Shown here in pieces: positions 39,990-48,432 of a stretch of DNA of 52,824 bases (its first letter is position 1; every line of letters starts with the position of its first letter). Under the pieces are notes generated by a model. That model was given only the letters and a program-made list of their open reading frames with translations. It had not been told where the DNA came from and searched no databases. Source of the stretch: an uncultured Bacilli bacterium (GTDB lineage: Bacteria > Bacillota_I > Bacilli_A > RF39 > UBA660); assembly GCA_934149515.1 (NCBI GenBank), contig CAKPFD010000008.1, positions 1-52,824 of the forward strand. The letters are read 5' to 3'. Made by a program: the position numbers and the translations under genes.

Positions 39990-41025
39990 TACTGTTGGTT
40001 AATACAAGTAATTGTGCTTTTAAGTCTTCTTTGCTTTCTTCTTTTGTTTTATCTATATTAATATCGTAAAGATGATAATTTTCTAAAACTTCTTCATTCA
40101 CTTTAGAAGTTAAGATTAATTGATTCATGTCTCGCCAATCACCATAGGTTTTAGTACTTATATTATGTATATCTTGAATGATATTTTCTTTTTGAGTTTG
40201 TGATATATTCCATCTTGCTACTTCTTCTATTCTTTGTAAGCAGTTTGCGCTTTGAATTAAGGCTAATTGCTCTTTATAGATATCGTAGTGATTTGTAGCG
40301 ATAGCAACATTTTTAATAGTATCGTTGATATCGAAAATATCTAATAAGTTAGGATTTATTTTCTGACAAGAAGCCATAATTCCTGTTTTTTCGTGTTGAC
40401 GATAATAATAATCAGCATTATTAAAGGAAATAATATGATCTGCTTTTATCATTTGACCATATGTGAAAGCACCATCTTCCCAAATTTTTTTAGGTAAGAA
40501 TGGTTCTTGTTCAATGGTATCTTTTCGAAAGATCTTATTGCAGCAGGACGGATTTTCCCAATAGAAATAATTAGGATTGCTTGGTAAATGATAAACTTTA
40601 CCGTTTTTTCTTTTTTCTTGAAAAGTAACTGTTTGATAATTGGTAGCACTATTTACGTTTTTTATTCCAGTTGATATAATTTCTGGTTTGTTTTTAATTG
40701 TTGCAGCATAATAGAGATCATCATACATTTCGGGATGAACAAAATCATCGCTATCAACAAATCCTATATATTCCCCAGTGGCTAGTTTTACTCCATCATT
40801 GCGACTGATGCTTAACCCTTTGTTTTCTTCATGAGTAATCACTTTTAATTTATCTTTATAATGATGCTGATATTGTTTTAAAATAAAACTACTTTGATCT
40901 GTTGAAGCATCATCGATAGCGATAACTTCAATATCTTGTAAATTTTGTTGAAAAAGACTATCTAGACAATCCTTCAAATAGGAACTGCTATTATATACTG
41001 GTACAATAATACTTACTTTTGGCAT
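39982..41025 (-). CDS. glycosyltransferase family 2
   Basis: A GT-A fold sugar transferase using a nucleotide-sugar donor, probably for cell-surface glycan. Seen: KVSIIVPVYNSSSYLKDCLD, VIAIDDASTDQSSFIL, NKGLSISRNDGVKLATGEYI followed by GFVDSDDFVHPEMYDDLY (the DxD metal motif). The C-terminal 150 residues are less typical and acidic near the end, with no membrane helix. Acceptor and sugar are unknown; it stands alone, not in a polysaccharide cluster. AGGGGAAT precedes the ATG, and it has its own promoter. Confidence 0.9.
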   Translation of the reverse strand: MPKVSIIVPVYNSSSYLKDCLDSLFQQNLQDIEVIAIDDASTDQSSFILKQYQHHYKDKLKVITHEENKGLSISRNDGVKLATGEYIGFVDSDDFVHPEMYDDLYYAATIKNKPEIISTGIKNVNSATNYQTVTFQEKRKNGKVYHLPSNPNYFYWENPSCCNKIFRKDTIEQEPFLPKKIWEDGAFTYGQMIKADHIISFNNADYYYRQHEKTGIMASCQKINPNLLDIFDINDTIKNVAIATNHYDIYKEQLALIQSANCLQRIEEVARWNISQTQKENIIQDIHNISTKTYGDWRDMNQLILTSKVNEEVLENYHLYDINIDKTKEESKEDLKAQLLVLTNSKK

Positions 41026-41056
41026 ATTTTTATTCCCCTTTTTTAAATTTGGCTAT

Positions 41057-41085
41057 AGTATACTACAATTTTAGTTATTTTTCAA
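41057..41085 (-). promoter_or_regulatory. glycosyltransferase promoter
   Basis: Minus strand: TTGAAA (41080-41085), 17-base spacer, TATACT (41057-41062). Confidence 0.72.
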
Positions 41086-41141
41086 GGAAAATATGTCTTT
41101 GATAAATTTATTTGAAGGACATATTTTTATCAATTTTATGT

Positions 41142-41195
41142 AAAAACACCAATCTTTTTGATTGATGTTTATTTAAAAGTTCAAATCATTTGAAC
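41142..41195 (-). terminator. tandem terminators after tRNA-Arg
   Basis: First hairpin GTTCAAA-tga-TTTGAAC (41179-41195) followed by TTTTAAAT; second AAACATCAATC with GATTGGTGTTT (41142-41170) followed by TTT, both on the minus strand. Confidence 0.75.
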
Positions 41196-41205
41196 GGATT
41201 TTTTA

Positions 41206-41282
41206 TGGTGTTCATGATGGGAGTCGAACCCATGACCTCTTCCTTCGGAGGGAAACACTCTATCCAACTGAGCTACATGAAC
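41206..41282 (-). tRNA. tRNA-Arg (anticodon CCG)
   Basis: Acceptor GTTCATG/CATGAAC, discriminator A, encoded CCA; anticodon stem TTTCC/GGAAG with loop CTCCGAA (CCG); T arm ATGGG-TTCGACT-CCCAT. All stems pair, allowing G-U. Reads CGG, which should be a rare codon in so AT-rich a genome. Confidence 0.93.
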
Positions 41283-41297
41283 GAAATAGATATATTT

Positions 41298-41326
41298 ATT
41301 ATAACGCATTGTTACTAGATTTTCAA
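41298..41326 (-). promoter_or_regulatory. tRNA-Arg promoter
   Basis: Minus strand: TTGAAA (41321-41326), 17-base spacer, TATAAT (41298-41303). Confidence 0.78.
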
Positions 41327-41404
41327 TTCATCTATTTTCCCTTATTATCTAGTGCTTAATGGTTTGATAGTAACCACTTTTTTTGATTTTTTATCATTTA
41401 TGCC

Positions 41405-41433
41405 TTGTCAAAAGTCTTAAAACATGCTATTAT
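41405..41433 (+). promoter_or_regulatory. tRNA-Met promoter
   Basis: TTGTCA (41405-41410), 17-base spacer, TATTAT (41428-41433), divergent from the tRNA-Arg promoter. Confidence 0.76.
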
Positions 41434-41452
41434 TAGTTTGTTCTTAATTTTT

Positions 41453-41529
41453 GGCGAGATAGCTCAGTTGGCTAGAGCGCTCGGTTCATACCCGAAAGGT
41501 CGAGGGTTCGACTCCCCCTCTCGCTACCA
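41453..41529 (+). tRNA. tRNA-Met, elongator type (anticodon CAT)
   Basis: Acceptor GGCGAGA/TCTCGCT (G1-U72), discriminator A, encoded CCA; D arm GCTC/GAGC; anticodon loop TTCATAC (CAT). The paired 1-72 end and TAGCTCAG D arm fit elongator Met rather than initiator. Two stems have A-C mismatches: 27-43 (CTCGG/CCGAA) and 50-64 (GAGGG/CCCCC). A C34-modified Ile tRNA is less likely but cannot be excluded. This is the substrate type of TmcAL encoded at 19796. Confidence 0.87.
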
Positions 41530-41558
41530 ATTATTAGTAGTATAGAAGTAAGCAGTAA

Positions 41559-41587
41559 ATACATGTCAGTGGCATGTATATTTTTGT
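41559..41587 (+). terminator. tRNA-Met terminator
   Basis: ATACATG pairs with CATGTAT around a 7-base loop, followed by ATTTTTG. Confidence 0.72.
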
Positions 41588-41606
41588 CTGTTAAGGAGGT
41601 GAAAAT

Positions 41607-41972
41607 ATGGAACGTAAACAACACACCGTTAAGAACTTGTTGATTGGAAATAAGAGGGTTTTATATGCTTGTGGTAGATATGGTTATATTTGCGGACAAA
41701 GTCCAGAACCATTTATTGTAGAAAAAATTCAAAATCAAGCAAAACCTGATATTTATGCAGATTATAAAACGGGAGAAACATTTTTTGTTGAAAATTGTGA
41801 ACAACAAGATGACTCCAAGAAATTATTTAATACACCATATCTTGTAAATCATCAACCACTTACTACCTATTTTGAAAATTATACGAATGAACATATCGAT
41901 AATAATGCTCAAATAAGTAATCAGGAAATTGACGAATTAGTGAAAAAATTACCGAAAACTTATATAAAATAA
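41607..41972 (+). CDS. protein of unknown function (121 aa)
   Basis: Not recognised. It is a small soluble protein starting MERKQHTVKNLLIGNKRVLY with a CGRYGYICGQSPEPFIVEKI segment holding two cysteines 8 residues apart, and a polar, Asn-rich second half ending in ELVKKLPKTYIK. No membrane segment or known motif. AAGGAGGTG gives a near-perfect ribosome site 6 bases before the ATG. It begins 77 bases after tRNA-Met, beyond a terminator-like hairpin, and I see no strong promoter of its own. It could depend on readthrough from the tRNA promoter. It ends in a hairpin shared with the convergent coiled-coil gene. Confidence 0.72.
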   Translation: MERKQHTVKNLLIGNKRVLYACGRYGYICGQSPEPFIVEKIQNQAKPDIYADYKTGETFFVENCEQQDDSKKLFNTPYLVNHQPLTTYFENYTNEHIDNNAQISNQEIDELVKKLPKTYIK

Positions 41973-42000
41973 AAATCTCTTTTTTGCAAAAGGGATTTTT
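41972..42000. terminator. bidirectional terminator 41607 gene/coiled-coil gene
   Basis: AAAATCTCTTTT (41972-41983) pairs with AAAAGGGATTTT (41988-41999), one G-T pair, T runs on both sides. Confidence 0.82.
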
Positions 42001-42930
42001 TTATACTTGTTCTAATGTTTTTAACATGATTTTATTTTGGTTGTAAGTACTTTGTAACTCTTGTTTGGTATTTTCTATTTCTTTATTGCTTGTTTGTAGT
42101 TCTTTTTTGACATCTTTTATCATTTGCAACGTTTGAGCGAAATCTTCTAATTCTAAATAAGGAGCATATTCTTTTTCTAGTTGTTCTTCTAGTTCATCTA
42201 ATTTATCAATATTTTCGGTAATTTTAGTTTCAATAGCAGCAGTATTGTCCATTAATTTTATAATTTTGGTAGAATATTCTTCATATTTTTCATGATATTC
42301 TAGTGCTGGATTCAATAAGCTATTTATCATATTTACAAAAATAATTCCCAACAAAATATTTTGTGGTGATAATTTGAAAGCATTATTTTTAGGTTTTAGT
42401 AGTGTATAAATTAGCATTGCCATCAGTAAAGCTTTCATTGTTTGGTATTGTTTTAGACTTGCTAGATCTGAAGTTGTATTTGCAATAATATCTTGTTTTG
42501 TTGCTATTGTTATGCTTTGAATTTGTTGCTGATCTTGAATAATGTTTGTTAGATCTTTTTCTATTTGAACTGTTTGTTTTTTAGTATTCTCTTTTTGATC
42601 GTTTGCTTCTTGAATATCTTCTTCTTTTAAACTCATGATTTCATCTAGAATTTCTTGCTTATCATTTATGGCTGTTAATGGTTTTTGTAATTGATAAAAC
42701 CAGGTAGTGACATCAGATTGATTTTCTGCTAATGCTTTTGTAAAATTTTTAAGAGGAATTTCTAGATCTTCAAATTCTTTAGCCATTTCTTGCAATTCTT
42801 TTTTGACAGTTTCTAACTCTTCTTGTGTTAATGAGGTATGAATATCGTTTTCAAATTGATCGTATTGTTCTAATACTATTTTTTTACGCTTTTCTAATTG
42901 TTTTTGATAAATTTCTAGTACTTGTTGCAT
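42001..42930 (-). CDS. long coiled-coil protein with a central hydrophobic region
   Basis: Not recognised. The 309-residue protein has three parts: residues 1-165 very Gln/Glu/Lys-rich, predicted coiled coil; residues about 170-215 with two hydrophobic stretches (TMKALLMAMLIYTLL and NILLGIIFVNMINSLL) separated by KPKNNAFKLSP; residues 220-309 coiled coil again. The pattern suggests a membrane hairpin with both coiled coils on one side, probably cytoplasmic. No enzymatic motif. AAAGGA lies about 9 bases before the ATG. Neighbours (short-chain dehydrogenase, two-component system) do not explain it. Confidence 0.75.
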   Translation of the reverse strand: MQQVLEIYQKQLEKRKKIVLEQYDQFENDIHTSLTQEELETVKKELQEMAKEFEDLEIPLKNFTKALAENQSDVTTWFYQLQKPLTAINDKQEILDEIMSLKEEDIQEANDQKENTKKQTVQIEKDLTNIIQDQQQIQSITIATKQDIIANTTSDLASLKQYQTMKALLMAMLIYTLLKPKNNAFKLSPQNILLGIIFVNMINSLLNPALEYHEKYEEYSTKIIKLMDNTAAIETKITENIDKLDELEEQLEKEYAPYLELEDFAQTLQMIKDVKKELQTSNKEIENTKQELQSTYNQNKIMLKTLEQV

Positions 42931-42960
42931 CGGTTTTTTCCTTTCTTCTCTAGTATATCA

Positions 42961-43752
42961 TTATATGTTATAAATCGTAAGAAGAATGTTGTATATTTTT
43001 GTCATCATGTATTGGGATAGTGGTCTACTGATAATAAATGGTTGTTTTTTTGAAGTAATGGATTTTTCGATTTGCTTTGCTAAGCATTCTTTATTTTTAG
43101 ATTCTACTAAATGAAAAAGAAAATATTGTAGTTTAGTCATTTGCTTGGCTTTCTTTTTTAAATAGATTTTGGAAGCATATTTGTTTTCAATCATCACTTC
43201 ATTAAAACCGGTTGCATAAGCTCCTGGTAAAATGACAGATACTTGAAATGGTAAGTGTTGTAGTTTTGTTTCTAAATAAAGTGTTCTTGCTAACAGATAA
43301 AGACTTGCTTTGGTCATGGTATAGCTTGCTAAATATGGTAATGGCAAAAACGCTGCTAGAGAGGATGTGATCCATATTTTTTTAGGTGTTTCCGATTGAT
43401 AATAAGCTTGCATAAAAGATTGTAATAATTTGATATTTTGAAAAACATTCGCTGTAAAGTTTTCTTTTAGTTTTTGCTGATCAATTTCTAAAATACTTCC
43501 CCCTACTCCTATTCCTGCTTGTAAGATAATACCATCTATATCAAGTTGTTTAAAATCTGGCCAGGTTGTTTCATCTAATAGTTGACAAATGATAGGAAAC
43601 ATAATTACTTTTTCCTTTTTTAGCTTGTTTTCTAATGTGTTTTGTTGTTTTTCATTTTCTACTCCCGCATAAATGATGTGTCCTTTTTTGGCTAGTGTTT
43701 TGGCATATTGATATCCTAATCCGCTTAAGGCTCCTGTTATTAGTAGTTTCAT
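42961..43752 (-). CDS. short-chain dehydrogenase/reductase
   Basis: NAD(P)-dependent Rossmann-fold oxidoreductase of unknown substrate. Seen: ITGALSGLGYQYAKTLAKKG (a GxxxGxG motif as GALSGLG), IILQAGIGVGGSI (NAG-type motif altered to QAG), Ser in WITSSLAAFLPLP and the catalytic pair Y-x3-K in SYTMTKASLYLLAR. Length from ATG 43752 is 263. GGTGAT lies upstream; an in-frame start at 43764 would overlap it. The C terminus is hydrophobic and rich in Lys/Tyr, perhaps membrane-associated. It follows the histidine kinase gene, but a terminator separates them. Confidence 0.9.
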   Translation of the reverse strand: MKLLITGALSGLGYQYAKTLAKKGHIIYAGVENEKQQNTLENKLKKEKVIMFPIICQLLDETTWPDFKQLDIDGIILQAGIGVGGSILEIDQQKLKENFTANVFQNIKLLQSFMQAYYQSETPKKIWITSSLAAFLPLPYLASYTMTKASLYLLARTLYLETKLQHLPFQVSVILPGAYATGFNEVMIENKYASKIYLKKKAKQMTKLQYFLFHLVESKNKECLAKQIEKSITSKKQPFIISRPLSQYMMTKIYNILLTIYNI

Positions 43753-43782
43753 TTTTATCACCAATAATAGTATGTACGAAAA

Positions 43783-43809
43783 AAGACTTCTTATGATTTA
43801 GAAGTCTTT
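43783..43809 (-). terminator. terminator of the two-component operon
   Basis: Minus strand: AAAGACTTCT pairs with AGAAGTCTT around a short AT-rich loop, followed by TTTTTCG; it overlaps the last codons and stop of the kinase gene. Confidence 0.8.
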
Positions 43810-45065
43810 GAAATATGAAAAGATACACCTTTTTTTTCATTTCTGATCACAATGTCATATCCGATTAAGATACATGTTTTTTTTACGATGGATAGTCCTA
43901 AACCAAATTCGCCTTTAATACCTTTTCGGAACGGAGTAAAGATTCCTTCAAGGAGTGTGGGTTCGATGTTTGGACCATCATTATATAAGGTTAAACGATT
44001 ATTTTTAGCTGTAATTTTAATAGTAGAAGTTGCATACCTTACAAAATTTGCTAAGAGATTATCAATAATGGTTTCCCAATAATCTTCTGTTCCATAAAAT
44101 TTACTGTTTTTATCAAAATTTATGATAACTGTAACATCTTTTCTTCTAAATTTAAATTCTTCTTTGGCTTTTTCTACTATTTTCTGAACATCTACTAGAT
44201 GGTGTTCAATATTTTGACTTTGTTGTAAATAATCTAATTTATTTAGATATAGAAGTGAATGAACTTTAAATTCTAACTTGTCTGTTTGCTCGCTGATGAC
44301 CGGGATAATGACATCAGCTGTTTCGATTTTATCATTATAAGCTTCAACATAAGATTTTATAACGGTGAGAGGTGTCTTAAAATCATGTGAAATGTTTTGA
44401 TACATTTGATTGCGATATTCTTCTTGATTTTTTAAGGAAATTCGCATATCTTCGATGGCTAATTCCAATGAACGAATTTCATCATCTACTTGGAATTCAA
44501 TGGCATGATCATAGTGATCATCATCAATGTGGTCAATTTTACCTTTTAATTTTTCTATTTTTCTAACCAAGACACTACTCCAAATTACAAGAGTTAGGGT
44601 AATGATTAAAAAAGTGGTTACAACAACTGGTAGAATAGCATTTAATATGTCTTGTTTGGTTTTTTCTATATAGGTATCGTTTGTCAGAGAAATTTTTGTA
44701 ATATCATTATCATGGAGTGTGTAATAATAATATACATTATTTCGATAGGTGAATTTTCCATATTCGCTTGTTAGTTTACTCATAATATCATTTACATTTT
44801 TGAATTTTATAATATCATGAATGTTGTCACTATAGGCGATGGTATCACCAAACTGATAAAGATACGCTATTTCAGTGGTAACTAAGTTTTTATCGATATC
44901 TGCACGAACAAATTCTAATGGTTCTTTTAAATAGTTATAAATATTTTTTTCTGTAATGGGAATGACGACCTGGGGTAAAATGACGCTTAGTAATAAGAAA
45001 ACGATGGTAAAAATGATGATAATTAATAGGACAAGCTGGTGACTTAATTTGCTAGAGAATTTCAT
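43791..45065 (-). CDS. sensor histidine kinase
   Basis: Membrane sensor that phosphorylates the coupled response regulator. Seen: TM1 (about 9-33), an extracytoplasmic sensor domain of about 105 residues, TM2 (141-166), HAMP (167-215), the DHp helix with H227 in NISHDFKTPLTVIKSYVEAY, an N box with NLLANFVRYA, a G1-like YNDGPNI and G2 GEFGLGLSIVKKT. Length is 424. The ligand is unknown; the sensor domain is Tyr/Asp-rich with no recognised fold. The ATG overlaps the TGA of the regulator gene, so translation is coupled. Confidence 0.95.
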   Translation of the reverse strand: MKFSSKLSHQLVLLIIIIFTIVFLLLSVILPQVVIPITEKNIYNYLKEPLEFVRADIDKNLVTTEIAYLYQFGDTIAYSDNIHDIIKFKNVNDIMSKLTSEYGKFTYRNNVYYYYTLHDNDITKISLTNDTYIEKTKQDILNAILPVVVTTFLIITLTLVIWSSVLVRKIEKLKGKIDHIDDDHYDHAIEFQVDDEIRSLELAIEDMRISLKNQEEYRNQMYQNISHDFKTPLTVIKSYVEAYNDKIETADVIIPVISEQTDKLEFKVHSLLYLNKLDYLQQSQNIEHHLVDVQKIVEKAKEEFKFRRKDVTVIINFDKNSKFYGTEDYWETIIDNLLANFVRYATSTIKITAKNNRLTLYNDGPNIEPTLLEGIFTPFRKGIKGEFGLGLSIVKKTCILIGYDIVIRNEKKGVSFHISKTSKS

Positions 45066-45724
45066 GATGAAAGTCGATATCCATAACCATAAACGGTTCC
45101 TACATTTAATTCAGGCATTTTTTTTCGTAATCTTCTTACTAGGTCATCTACTACTCTATCGGAGCCGAAATAATCGATTCCCCATACAGTTTGTAATATT
45201 TCTTCGCGAGAAAAGCTTTTGTTGATATTCTTGACAAAGAGTAATAATAAATCAAATTCTAGAGTGGTTAGTTTTAATTCTTTTCCTTTTAATGTAACAA
45301 GTCTTCTATTTAGATCAATTTGATAGTCTTGATACATAATGGTTGTTTTTTGTTTTGGTTCATAAACTCGTTTGATAATATTATTAACTCTTAGTACTAA
45401 TTCTTTACTAGAATAAGGTTTTGTTATGTAATCATCGCTACCTAACTCAAGGCCTAAAATCCGATCCAAATCCTGATCTCTTGCCGATGTAAAGATAACT
45501 GGAACATCAGGATATTTTTCACGGATTGCTTTGATTACATCATAACCATTGACATCATCTCCTAACATTATATCTAAAATCCAAACGTCAACTGGATTAC
45601 CGATATAGTTGATAGCATCGGTACCTAGTGAAAACACTGTCACATCATATCCAGCTTTTTCTAAATATAGTTTGACAAGGTTTGCTAAATCTTGTTCGTC
45701 TTCTACAAAACATATTTTATACAT
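45062..45724 (-). CDS. OmpR/PhoB-family response regulator
   Basis: A 220-residue DNA-binding regulator. The receiver domain has the acidic pair ED at residues 8-9 (CFVEDEQDLA), phospho-acceptor D51 in WILDIMLGDDVNGYDV, T79 in FTSARD and K102 in YITKPYSSKE. The C-terminal winged helix has LTTLEFDLLLLFVKNINKSF, REEILQTVWGIDYFGSDRVV and DDLVRRLRKKM. The start is ATG 45724 with GGTGGTGA upstream. A possible extended -10 TGTTATACT (minus strand, 45741-45749) precedes it and lies in a short inverted repeat AATAGT...ACTATT. Target genes are unknown. Confidence 0.95.
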   Translation of the reverse strand: MYKICFVEDEQDLANLVKLYLEKAGYDVTVFSLGTDAINYIGNPVDVWILDIMLGDDVNGYDVIKAIREKYPDVPVIFTSARDQDLDRILGLELGSDDYITKPYSSKELVLRVNNIIKRVYEPKQKTTIMYQDYQIDLNRRLVTLKGKELKLTTLEFDLLLLFVKNINKSFSREEILQTVWGIDYFGSDRVVDDLVRRLRKKMPELNVGTVYGYGYRLSS

Positions 45725-45913
45725 TTTATTCACCACCAATAGTATAACACTATTTTTGTTTTATTTCTATTACCACCTTCCCTTATCTATTATACGAAAT
45801 ACATTATTTTTTTGAGGACTTTTTTTCTGTCATCTATCATCTCCTTTTCATGTTTTTATCATAGCAATAAATCATGGGTAAATTTTCGGAACTTTATGGG
45901 AAATTATGGGAAA

Positions 45914-45937
45914 AGAAAAAAGATCTGTTACGATCTT
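45914..45937 (-). terminator. pnp terminator
   Basis: Minus strand: AAGATC (45932-45937) pairs with GATCTT (45920-45925), followed by TTTT; the pnp stop is 5 bases before it. Confidence 0.7.
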
Positions 45938-45941
45938 ATTG

Positions 45942-48080
45942 TTATTGTAATTCTTTTAAAGCTTCTTTTCTTGAGAAGTTTTGTTTGCCGCGTTTATCTA
46001 AACCGATAGCTTTTACTAAAATGGTATCGCCGACTTTGACAACGTCTTCTACTTTATTAACTCTATCTTTTGCTAGTTGTGAGATGTGTACTAATCCTTC
46101 ACAACCTGGCCATAGTTCAACGAAGCAACCGAATTCTTCAATTTTTATTACTTTAGCTGAATATAATTTTCCTACTTCGATTTCTCGTGCTACATCTTGA
46201 ATCATTTGAACGGTTTTATCGATAACTTCTTGGTCTGTATGGTAAACAATGACTCTTCCGTCATCTTCTAAATCTACTTTTACCGCTCCGATACTATTAA
46301 CATCATTTACGTTACTTGCTTCACAAATAATCTTTGTGATCATTTCGCCGCCTTTACCAATGACATCACGGATCTTAGATGGAGAAATATAAAATACTTT
46401 TGTTTTTGGTGCATATTTTGATACTTCTTCTCTTGGTTTACTAATCTGTTTTTCGATGACATCTAAAATTTGTAATCTTGCTTTTTTGGCTTGTTCTAAG
46501 GCTTGTTTTAGAATTTCTCTTGTAACGCCTTTAATTTTGATGTCCATTTGTAAAGCGCAAATACCATTTTTAGTTCCTGCTACTTTAAAGTCCATATCAC
46601 CTAAATGATCTTCCATACCAGCAATATCTGTTAGGATTGTATAATCATCGCCTGCTGTAATTAAGCCCATTGCAATTCCGGCTACTGGTGCTTTAATTGG
46701 AACGCCTGCTGCCATCAAACTCATACAACCAGCACAAATAGATGCTTGAGAACTACTACCATTACTTTCTAGGATTTCTGAAACGACACGAATGGTATAT
46801 GGAAATTCTTCTTCACTTGGAATTACTTGTAGTAATGCTCTTTCTCCTAAGGCTCCATGACCAATTTCACGGCGACCAGGGCTTGAATAACGACCAGTTT
46901 CTCCGACAGAAAAGGCTGGAAAGTTATAATGTAACATAAAGCGTTTTTCATCTTCTAATGATAGACCATCTAAGATTTGATGCTCTCCTAAAGCCCCTAG
47001 GGTAGTTACAGATAGACTTTGTGTTTCTCCTCTTGTAAATAAAGCAGAACCATGCGTTCGTGGTAATAAATCAATCGCAGTTGATAATGGTCTTATCTCA
47101 TCCATTTGTCTTCCGTCTGCTCGAATATGTTCTTTTACAACGATTTTTCTAAATGCTTCATATTCTACTTCTTCCATAATTTTTCTAACTTTAGCAATAT
47201 ATAATGCCAATTCTTCTTCTGTTAGGTCTATTTGTTTTTCTTTATAAAGTGTAACTGTATTTTCTTTAATTTCATCTAAGCGTTGATATTTGGCTTGTTT
47301 TTCTTTAATTCTTAAGGCTTCATCAATATCTTTTAAGACAAGATTTTTGACTTCTTCTTTTAATTCATCTTCAATTTCTAGATGTTCATAAGTGATTTCT
47401 TCTATTCCGATATCTTGTAAGACTTCTTGCTCAAAAGCACATAAGATTTTGATCGCTTCATGACCTTTCATTAAAGCTTCTAGCATAATATCTTCTGATA
47501 CTTGTTTAGCTCCTGCTTCTACCATAGTGATGGCATCGATTGTTCCAGCTACAGTTAAGTCAAGAATACTTTGTTCTAGTTCTTTTGGGGTTGGATTGAT
47601 AATATAGTCTCCATCGACATATCCAACTTTTACTCCTGCAATTGGTCCTTGAAAAGGTGCTCCTGTTAGCATGGTAGCAAGGGATGAACCAAGCATCGCT
47701 GTTAATTCTGGTGCACAATCTTGATCAACACTTAGTACCATATTGATGACTTGTACTTCGTTTTTAAAATCTTCTTTGAATAATGGACGCATTGGTCGAT
47801 CGATCATTCGTGCTGCTAGAGTTGCAGCTTCTGTTGGTCTTCCTTCACGTTTGATGAAACCACCTGGTATTTTACCTACAGAATATAGTTTTTCTTGATA
47901 ATTGACAGTTAGTGGAAAGAAATCACTTAATAAATTAACATTTTTATTGATAACTGCTGCAGTTAGTACTACGGTATCGCCATATCGTACAAGAACAGAA
48001 CCATTGGCTTGTTTGGCTAATTCTCCGTGCTCTATAACAATTTTCTTACCAAAAAAATCTCTTTCAAATACTTTTTTCAA
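45942..48080 (-). CDS. pnp: polyribonucleotide nucleotidyltransferase (PNPase)
   Basis: 3'-to-5' phosphorolytic exoribonuclease, a core part of RNA decay. Seen: a first RNase PH-like domain (FFGKKIVIEHGELAKQANGS, PGGFIKREGRPTEAATLAAR), a helical linker, the catalytic second RNase PH domain (RTHGSALFTRGETQSLSVTT, MLHYNFPAFSVGETGRYSSP, DMDFKVAGTKNG), a KH domain (SKIRDVIGKGGEMITKI) and an S1 domain (GKLYSAKVIKIEEFGCFVEL, GCEGLVHISQLA). At 712 residues it is full length. It lies downstream of rpsO, with a hairpin/U-run in between, so expression probably depends on partial readthrough. No RNase III site can be judged by eye. Confidence 0.98.
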   Translation of the reverse strand: MKKVFERDFFGKKIVIEHGELAKQANGSVLVRYGDTVVLTAAVINKNVNLLSDFFPLTVNYQEKLYSVGKIPGGFIKREGRPTEAATLAARMIDRPMRPLFKEDFKNEVQVINMVLSVDQDCAPELTAMLGSSLATMLTGAPFQGPIAGVKVGYVDGDYIINPTPKELEQSILDLTVAGTIDAITMVEAGAKQVSEDIMLEALMKGHEAIKILCAFEQEVLQDIGIEEITYEHLEIEDELKEEVKNLVLKDIDEALRIKEKQAKYQRLDEIKENTVTLYKEKQIDLTEEELALYIAKVRKIMEEVEYEAFRKIVVKEHIRADGRQMDEIRPLSTAIDLLPRTHGSALFTRGETQSLSVTTLGALGEHQILDGLSLEDEKRFMLHYNFPAFSVGETGRYSSPGRREIGHGALGERALLQVIPSEEEFPYTIRVVSEILESNGSSSQASICAGCMSLMAAGVPIKAPVAGIAMGLITAGDDYTILTDIAGMEDHLGDMDFKVAGTKNGICALQMDIKIKGVTREILKQALEQAKKARLQILDVIEKQISKPREEVSKYAPKTKVFYISPSKIRDVIGKGGEMITKIICEASNVNDVNSIGAVKVDLEDDGRVIVYHTDQEVIDKTVQMIQDVAREIEVGKLYSAKVIKIEEFGCFVELWPGCEGLVHISQLAKDRVNKVEDVVKVGDTILVKAIGLDKRGKQNFSRKEALKELQ

Positions 48081-48101
48081 ATGTAACTACCTCATTTCTT
48101 T

Positions 48102-48135
48102 AAAAAAAGGGAGACTCTCCTACCAAGTTCCCCTA
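48102..48135 (-). terminator. intercistronic terminator/attenuator rpsO-pnp
   Basis: Minus strand: a GGAG-AGT-CTCC hairpin core with flanking G/C bases, followed by CTTTTTTT, directly after the rpsO stop and about 25 bases before the pnp ATG. In many bacteria such a partial terminator separates these two genes. Confidence 0.6.
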
Positions 48136-48402
48136 CTTTCTTAAACCTAATTTTTTAACAACTTCACGATATCTTGTAACATCTTTCTTTGCTAAATAGT
48201 TAAGCATACTACGACGTTGACCAACTTTCATTAGAAGTCCACGACGTGAATGATGATCGTGTTTGTGTTCTTTTAAGTGTTCTGTTAAGTTTTCGATTTC
48301 TTTTGTTAAAATTGCGATTTGAACTTCAGCAGAACCTGTATCATGTTCACTTCTTCCAAACTCTTTTATTAGGGTTTGTTTTCCTTCTTTTGTTAAAGCC
48401 AT
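48133..48402 (-). CDS. rpsO: 30S ribosomal protein S15
   Basis: Binds 16S rRNA at the central domain and nucleates platform assembly. Seen: all-helical 89 residues, with LIKEFGRSEHDTGSAEVQIA, then LTEHLKEHKHDHHSRRGLLM and GQRRSMLNYLAKKDVTRYRE, the classical S15 signature including the Asp-His-His-Ser-Arg RNA-binding loop. GGAAGTG precedes the ATG. The gene has a strong promoter of its own and a structured leader of about 90 bases. Confidence 0.98.
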   Translation of the reverse strand: MALTKEGKQTLIKEFGRSEHDTGSAEVQIAILTKEIENLTEHLKEHKHDHHSRRGLLMKVGQRRSMLNYLAKKDVTRYREVVKKLGLRK

Positions 48403-48432
48403 TTTAACACTTCCTTTCTTTCTATTTCATTC

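Noticed and set aside
45723..45760. Operator palindrome AATAGT...ACTATT before the response regulator
   Set aside because: It is a short AT-rich inverted repeat overlapping a TATACT-like -10; such matches are common by chance at this base composition.
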